DNA of 44,618 bases from assembly GCA_017515425.1 (NCBI GenBank), contig JAFWFU010000035.1, positions 1 to 44,618 of the forward strand, given 5' to 3'. Position numbers and translations under genes: made by a program. The notes below the pieces were generated by a model that ran no database searches, was not told the origin of the DNA, and worked only from the letters and a program-made list of their open reading frames with translations. The DNA comes from Mogibacterium sp. (GTDB lineage: Bacteria > Bacillota > Clostridia > Peptostreptococcales > Anaerovoracaceae). Every line of letters starts with the position of its first letter. Within the stretch, counting starts at the first letter, position 1. This document shows, piece after piece, positions 41,381-44,618 of the stretch.

Positions 41381-42694
41381 ATGGCTAAGATCAAAATAGT
41401 TCATTACATCAACCAATTCTTTGCCGGTATCGGCGGAGAGGAAAAAGCCGATATTCCTGCGGAGCTCCACAAGGGCGAGATTATCGGACCGGGAGCTGCA
41501 TTCGCGGCAGGCTTCGGAGACGAAGCTGAGATAGTCGGCACCATAGTATGCGGCGACTCGTATTTCAACGAAAATATTGATAAGGCTAAGGCGGAAATCC
41601 TCGGCTGGGTAAAGGATATGGCTCCGGATCTCTTCATAGCAGGCCCTGCCTTCAACGCCGGACGCTATGGAGTTGCCTGCGGCACTATCGCAGCGGCAGT
41701 TTCAGAGGATCTCGGCATTAAAGCCATAACGGGAATGTATGTCGAAAACCCGGGCGCGGATATGTATAAGGACAAGGTCTATATCCTTGAGACCAAGGAT
41801 AGCGCAGCCGGAATGAGAGATGCGGTAAAGAAGATGACAGCCTTTGCACTCAAATATGCGAAGGGTGAGAAAATCGGCGCATCCTCTCAGGAGGGATATA
41901 TGAACAACGGCGTTCGCGTCAACTTCTTCGAGGAAAAGAGAGGTTCTGCGAGAGCCGTAGATATGCTCATTGCCAAGCTGAACGACAAGCCGTTTACGAC
42001 GGAATTTCCAATGCCGGACTTCGACAGGGTTGAGCCCAATCCGGCAGTCAAGGATATGGCGCATGCTACGATCGCTCTCGTAACATCAGGCGGAATCGTA
42101 GTCAAGGGCAATCCTGACCATATCGAGAGCTCCAGTGCTTCCAAATACGGCGAATACAGCCTGGAGGGAGTTACTGACCTGGACGAGAATACATTCGAGA
42201 CGGCTCACGGCGGATATGACCCTGTATATGCTAACTTGGACGCCGACAGGGTGCTTCCTGTGGACGTGCTCCGAGACCTCGAAAAAGAGGGCGTTATAGG
42301 AAAGCTCCACGAGAAGTTCTATGCAACGGTCGGAAACGGTACTGCCGTAGCTTCCGCCAAGAAATACGGCGCGGAGATCGGAAGCAAGCTCAAAGCAGAC
42401 GGAGTGGATGCAGTCATCCTGACCTCTACCTGAGGAACCTGTACTCGTTGCGGCGCAACGATGGTAAAAGAGCTCGAAAGAGCGGGACTCCCTGTAGTCC
42501 ATGTCTGCACGGTTACTCCGATTTCGCTGACGGTAGGAGCCAATAGAATAGTACCTGCTATCGCGATTCCACATCCTCTGGGCAATCCAGCTCTCGATAA
42601 AGAGGAGGAGAAGGCACTTCGTCGCAGGCTGGTTCTCAAGGCGCTCAAAGCGCTTGAGACGGAAGTCGACGGACAGAAGGTATTTGAGGACTAA
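41381..42694 (+). CDS. grdB: Glycine reductase component B gamma subunit GrdB, selenoprotein (Sec351)
   Basis: 437 residues when the in-frame TGA at 42431-42433 is read as selenocysteine 351. The codons after it continue the family sequence without a break (GTCTRCGATMVKELER), so the motif is Ser-Thr-Sec-Gly-Thr-Cys-Thr-Arg-Cys. A hairpin CGTTGC-GGC-GCAACG (42446-42460) starts 12 bases after the TGA and is a good bacterial SECIS. Sec in GrdB attacks the glycine Schiff base on the pyruvoyl subunit. ATG 41381 follows AAAGGAG. Standard gene callers stop at 42433 and annotate the rest as a separate fragment. Confidence 0.96.
42446..42460 (+). promoter_or_regulatory. SECIS-like hairpin of grdB
   Basis: CGTTGC (42446-42451), loop GGC and GCAACG (42455-42460), a perfect 6-bp stem 12 bases downstream of the UGA, at the spacing required for SelB-directed selenocysteine insertion. 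Confidence 0.75.
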
Positions 42695-42702
42695 TCGGTC
42701 AA

Positions 42703-42738
42703 TTAAGAAGGAAGGGCGGATATGCATTTCCTTCTTAA
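42703..42738 (+). promoter_or_regulatory. Inverted repeat in the grdB-grdA spacer
   Basis: TTAAGAAGGAA (42703-42713) and TTCCTTCTTAA (42728-42738) pair perfectly over 11 bases. A second nested hairpin follows (AGGTC...GACCT around GGGC/GCCC, about 42742-42779). The 131-base spacer has no gene. These stems may set relative amounts of GrdB and GrdA by processing or protection. Confidence 0.65.
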
Positions 42739-42825
42739 AAGAGGTCAGCATGGGCGGCGAGCCCCTACTTCCCGACCTATGCGCTCTATAAATACTTCAT
42801 TTATATCAAAAGGAAGGAGAACAAG

Positions 42826-43290
42826 ATGGCTATTCTGAACGGAAAGAAAGTTATCGTAATCGGAGACCGCGACGGTATTCCGGGCCCTGCGATAGCTGAA
42901 TGCGCCGAGTCAGCAGGAGCCGAGGTCGTTTACTACTCGACTGAGTGCTTCGTCTGAACGGCAGCCGGAGCCATGGATTTGGAAAATCAGAAGAGAGTCA
43001 AAGAGTTCTACGATCAGTACGGAGCAGAGAATCTGGTGGTGCTGGTCGGAGCGGCTGAGGGAGAGGCGGCAGGCCTCGCAGCCGAGACTGTGGCTCTCGG
43101 AGATCCCACATTTGCAGGGTGTCTGGCAGGAGTTTCGTTGAAACTCGCGTGTTATCACATATGTGAGCCTGAAATCAAAGCTGAAATTGATGAGGCTGTA
43201 TATGATGAGCAAATCAGCATGATGGAAATGGTGCTGGATGTAGATGATATTTGCGAAGAGATGAATGCTATTCGCGAGCAGATTGCATAG
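42826..43290 (+). CDS. grdA: Glycine reductase selenoprotein A, GrdA (Sec44)
   Basis: 154 residues with the in-frame TGA at 42955-42957 read as Sec44 in the family motif CFVU. The sequence before it ([16 protein letters not shown]) and after it ([15 protein letters not shown], then [17 protein letters not shown]) is typical of GrdA along its length. Position 44 is the known Sec position of the family. Sec carries the carboxymethyl group that component C turns into acetyl phosphate, after oxidation and re-reduction by thioredoxin. ATG 42826 follows AAGGAAGGAGA. A simple SECIS stem is not clear after this TGA. The last codons run into a 17-bp tandem repeat. Confidence 0.96.
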
Positions 43291-43331
43291 GCATAAAGAT
43301 TGCATGAGCATAAGAATTGCATAGGCATATC
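43281..43331 (+). repeat. Three tandem 17-bp units at the 3' end of grdA
   Basis: Units of the form GATTGCATAGGCATAAA start at 43281, 43298 and 43315. The first contains the grdA stop (TAG). The other two are in the spacer before trxB. Confidence 0.7.
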
Positions 43332-43441
43332 TGATGGAGGTAGGAAGCGCATATCGGCAGATCTCCACATTTGCAGGCGGGTCTGCCGTATGCGAATCCT
43401 CTAACCATAAAACTATTATTCGATTCATGGAGGTGGGTCAG

Positions 43442-44395
43442 ATGAAAATATACGATATAGTGATTATCGGAGGCGGCCCGGCAGGTCTGGCTGCGGGACT
43501 ATACGCAGGAAGAGCCAAGATGGACACTCTGATTATCGAAAAACAGAAGTACGGCGGGCAGATCGTAATCACGGACGAGCTTGAGAACTATCCCGGCTCC
43601 ATAGAGGGTGAAACAGGCCCTTCTCTGATCGGGCGCATGGTGGCTCAGGCAGACAAATTCGGCTGCGAGAGAATTGAGGACACTATCAAGGATATTGAGC
43701 TCGAGGGTGATATTAAGACCGTCAAGGGAACAAAGGGCGAATACCGAGCGAAGGCTGTAATCATTGCAGGCGGAGCAACTCATACCGAAATCGGCTGTCC
43801 TGGTGAGAAGGAGCTGACGGGCAAGGGCGTTTCATACTGCGCGACCTGCGATGCGGCATTCTTCGAGGACTTTCAGGTATATGTAGTCGGCGGAGGAGAC
43901 GCTGCTGTCGAGGAAGCCATGTATCTGACGAAATTCGCGAGACAGGTTACGCTCATCCACAGAAGAGATCAGCTGAGAGCTGCTAAATCCATACAGGAGA
44001 AGGCTTTTGCGAATGAGAAGCTCGACTTTATGTGGAATACGACAATCGAAGAGATCAAAGGTGACGGGCTGGTCGAGAGCATGGTTGTAAAGAATACTCA
44101 GACAGGTGAGACGAAAGAGATCTTTGCAGATGAAGAGGACGGCACATTCGGCATCTTTGTATTCATAGGATTTAAGCCTCTTTCGGAAGTTTTCGAAGGG
44201 AAGATAGAAATGGACAGGGGCTATATCGTCACGGACGAGAATATGCATACAAATATCTCGGGCGTTTTCGCTGCCGGAGATATACGCAGAAAGAGTCTGA
44301 GACAGGTGGTAACAGCCGCAGCCGACGGAGCTATCGCAGCTACTGAGGCGGGCAAATATATAGAGGAGCTCGAAGGTACGGCTTATAAGTATTAG
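43442..44395 (+). CDS. trxB: Thioredoxin reductase
   Basis: 317 residues. ATG 43442 follows ATGGAGGTGG; a longer frame from 43334 has no better site. GGGPAGLAAGLYAGRA binds FAD, CATCDAAFF is the redox-active CxxC, VVGGGDAAVEEAMYLT binds NADPH, and GVFAAGDIRRKSLRQVVTAAADGA closes the FAD site. It reduces thioredoxin with NADPH. In glycine reductase operons it and TrxA supply electrons to regenerate GrdA, and it sits directly after grdA and before trxA here. Confidence 0.96.
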   Translation: MKIYDIVIIGGGPAGLAAGLYAGRAKMDTLIIEKQKYGGQIVITDELENYPGSIEGETGPSLIGRMVAQADKFGCERIEDTIKDIELEGDIKTVKGTKGEYRAKAVIIAGGATHTEIGCPGEKELTGKGVSYCATCDAAFFEDFQVYVVGGGDAAVEEAMYLTKFARQVTLIHRRDQLRAAKSIQEKAFANEKLDFMWNTTIEEIKGDGLVESMVVKNTQTGETKEIFADEEDGTFGIFVFIGFKPLSEVFEGKIEMDRGYIVTDENMHTNISGVFAAGDIRRKSLRQVVTAAADGAIAATEAGKYIEELEGTAYKY

Positions 44396-44427
44396 AACAT
44401 TTTTAAAAACTCAGGGAGGATATAGAA

Positions 44428-44618
44428 ATGATAGAACTTGATAAGAAAACATTTGACGAAGAAGTATTGAATTCCGAGGGTTATGTGCTGGTCGATTTTT
44501 ACGGCGACGGCTGCGTACCATGTCAGGCGCTCATGCCACATGTTCACGCACTCGCAGATGAATACGGCGATAAGATAAAATTCACCGCACTTAATACGAC
44601 GAAGGCAAGAAGAGTTGC
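44428..44618 (+). CDS. trxA: Thioredoxin, glycine-reductase type (3' end cut by window)
   Basis: 63 codons are seen before the window ends. ATG 44428 follows AGGGAGGA. VLVDFYGDGCVPCQALMP contains the active site as Gly-Cys-Val-Pro-Cys in place of the common Trp-Cys-Gly-Pro-Cys. This altered motif is known from the thioredoxin that serves glycine reductase in Eubacterium acidaminophilum. It reduces the selenoprotein A mixed selenide-sulfide after acetyl phosphate formation. The rest of the gene, and probably grdC and grdD, should lie beyond the edge. Confidence 0.93.
   Translation, partial: MIELDKKTFDEEVLNSEGYVLVDFYGDGCVPCQALMPHVHALADEYGDKIKFTALNTTKARRV

Noticed and set aside
42461-42694. Separate 77-codon gene after grdB
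   Set aside because: It is the C-terminal part of GrdB beyond the Sec codon.
42973-43290. Separate 105-codon gene after the TGA at 42955
   Set aside because: It is the C-terminal part of GrdA beyond Sec44.
43334-43441. N-terminal extension of thioredoxin reductase
   Set aside because: The extension has no FAD-domain similarity, and ATG 43442 has a strong ribosome site and starts exactly at the conserved fold.

Overview
The window reads as chromosome from a strictly anaerobic, amino-acid- and purine-fermenting member of the Clostridia (Firmicutes). The signs are strong AGGAGG-type ribosome sites, frequent TTG/GTG starts, a Na+-pumping biotin decarboxylase, a glycine reductase operon with two in-frame UGA (selenocysteine) codons, a glycine riboswitch, and a purine/urate catabolic cluster with selenium-dependent hydroxylase accessory genes. 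I cannot name the species. No rRNA, tRNA, insertion sequence, prophage or CRISPR array is visible.

Layout. 1-1201 (-): truncated end of a membrane-anchored GH25 muramidase. 1202-3950: a structured leader, a DUF997 protein, a PanF-like Na+/pantothenate symporter and a convergent biotin transporter gene bioY. 4200-15106: a divergent LysR regulator and a long operon. The operon encodes a 12S-like carboxyltransferase, OadG-like subunit, biotin carrier, OadB-like Na+ pump, 5S-like carboxyltransferase, aspartate-type aminotransferase, Asp/Glu racemase and dicarboxylate/Na+ symporter. It ends at a terminator and is followed by TauE/SafE and EamA membrane proteins. The plausible flow is D/L-aspartate uptake, racemisation, transamination to oxaloacetate, then decarboxylation coupled to Na+ export.

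15234-19626: a divergent cysteine-synthase-like PLP enzyme, an aldo/keto reductase with a ferredoxin tail and a threonine synthase-like gene on the minus strand. 19871-39199: a purine region. It holds a xanthine/uracil permease, yqeC and a mocA-like gene (-), a BmpA-type nucleoside ABC transporter, yqeB, a YheO/DauR-like regulator (-), then ygeX (diaminopropionate ammonia-lyase), ygeY, ygeW, carbamate kinase, ssnA and ygfK. These are relatives of the E. coli yge/yqe/ygf cluster now linked to anaerobic purine/urate breakdown. The molybdenum hydroxylase itself (xdhD type) is not in the window.

39329-44618: promoter, single-aptamer glycine riboswitch with terminator, grdX, grdE, grdB (Sec351), grdA (Sec44), trxB and a truncated trxA with the unusual GCVPC active site. 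Purine breakdown yields glycine, and glycine reductase turns glycine into acetyl phosphate, so the two right-hand regions form a coherent purine-to-glycine-to-acetate energy pathway.
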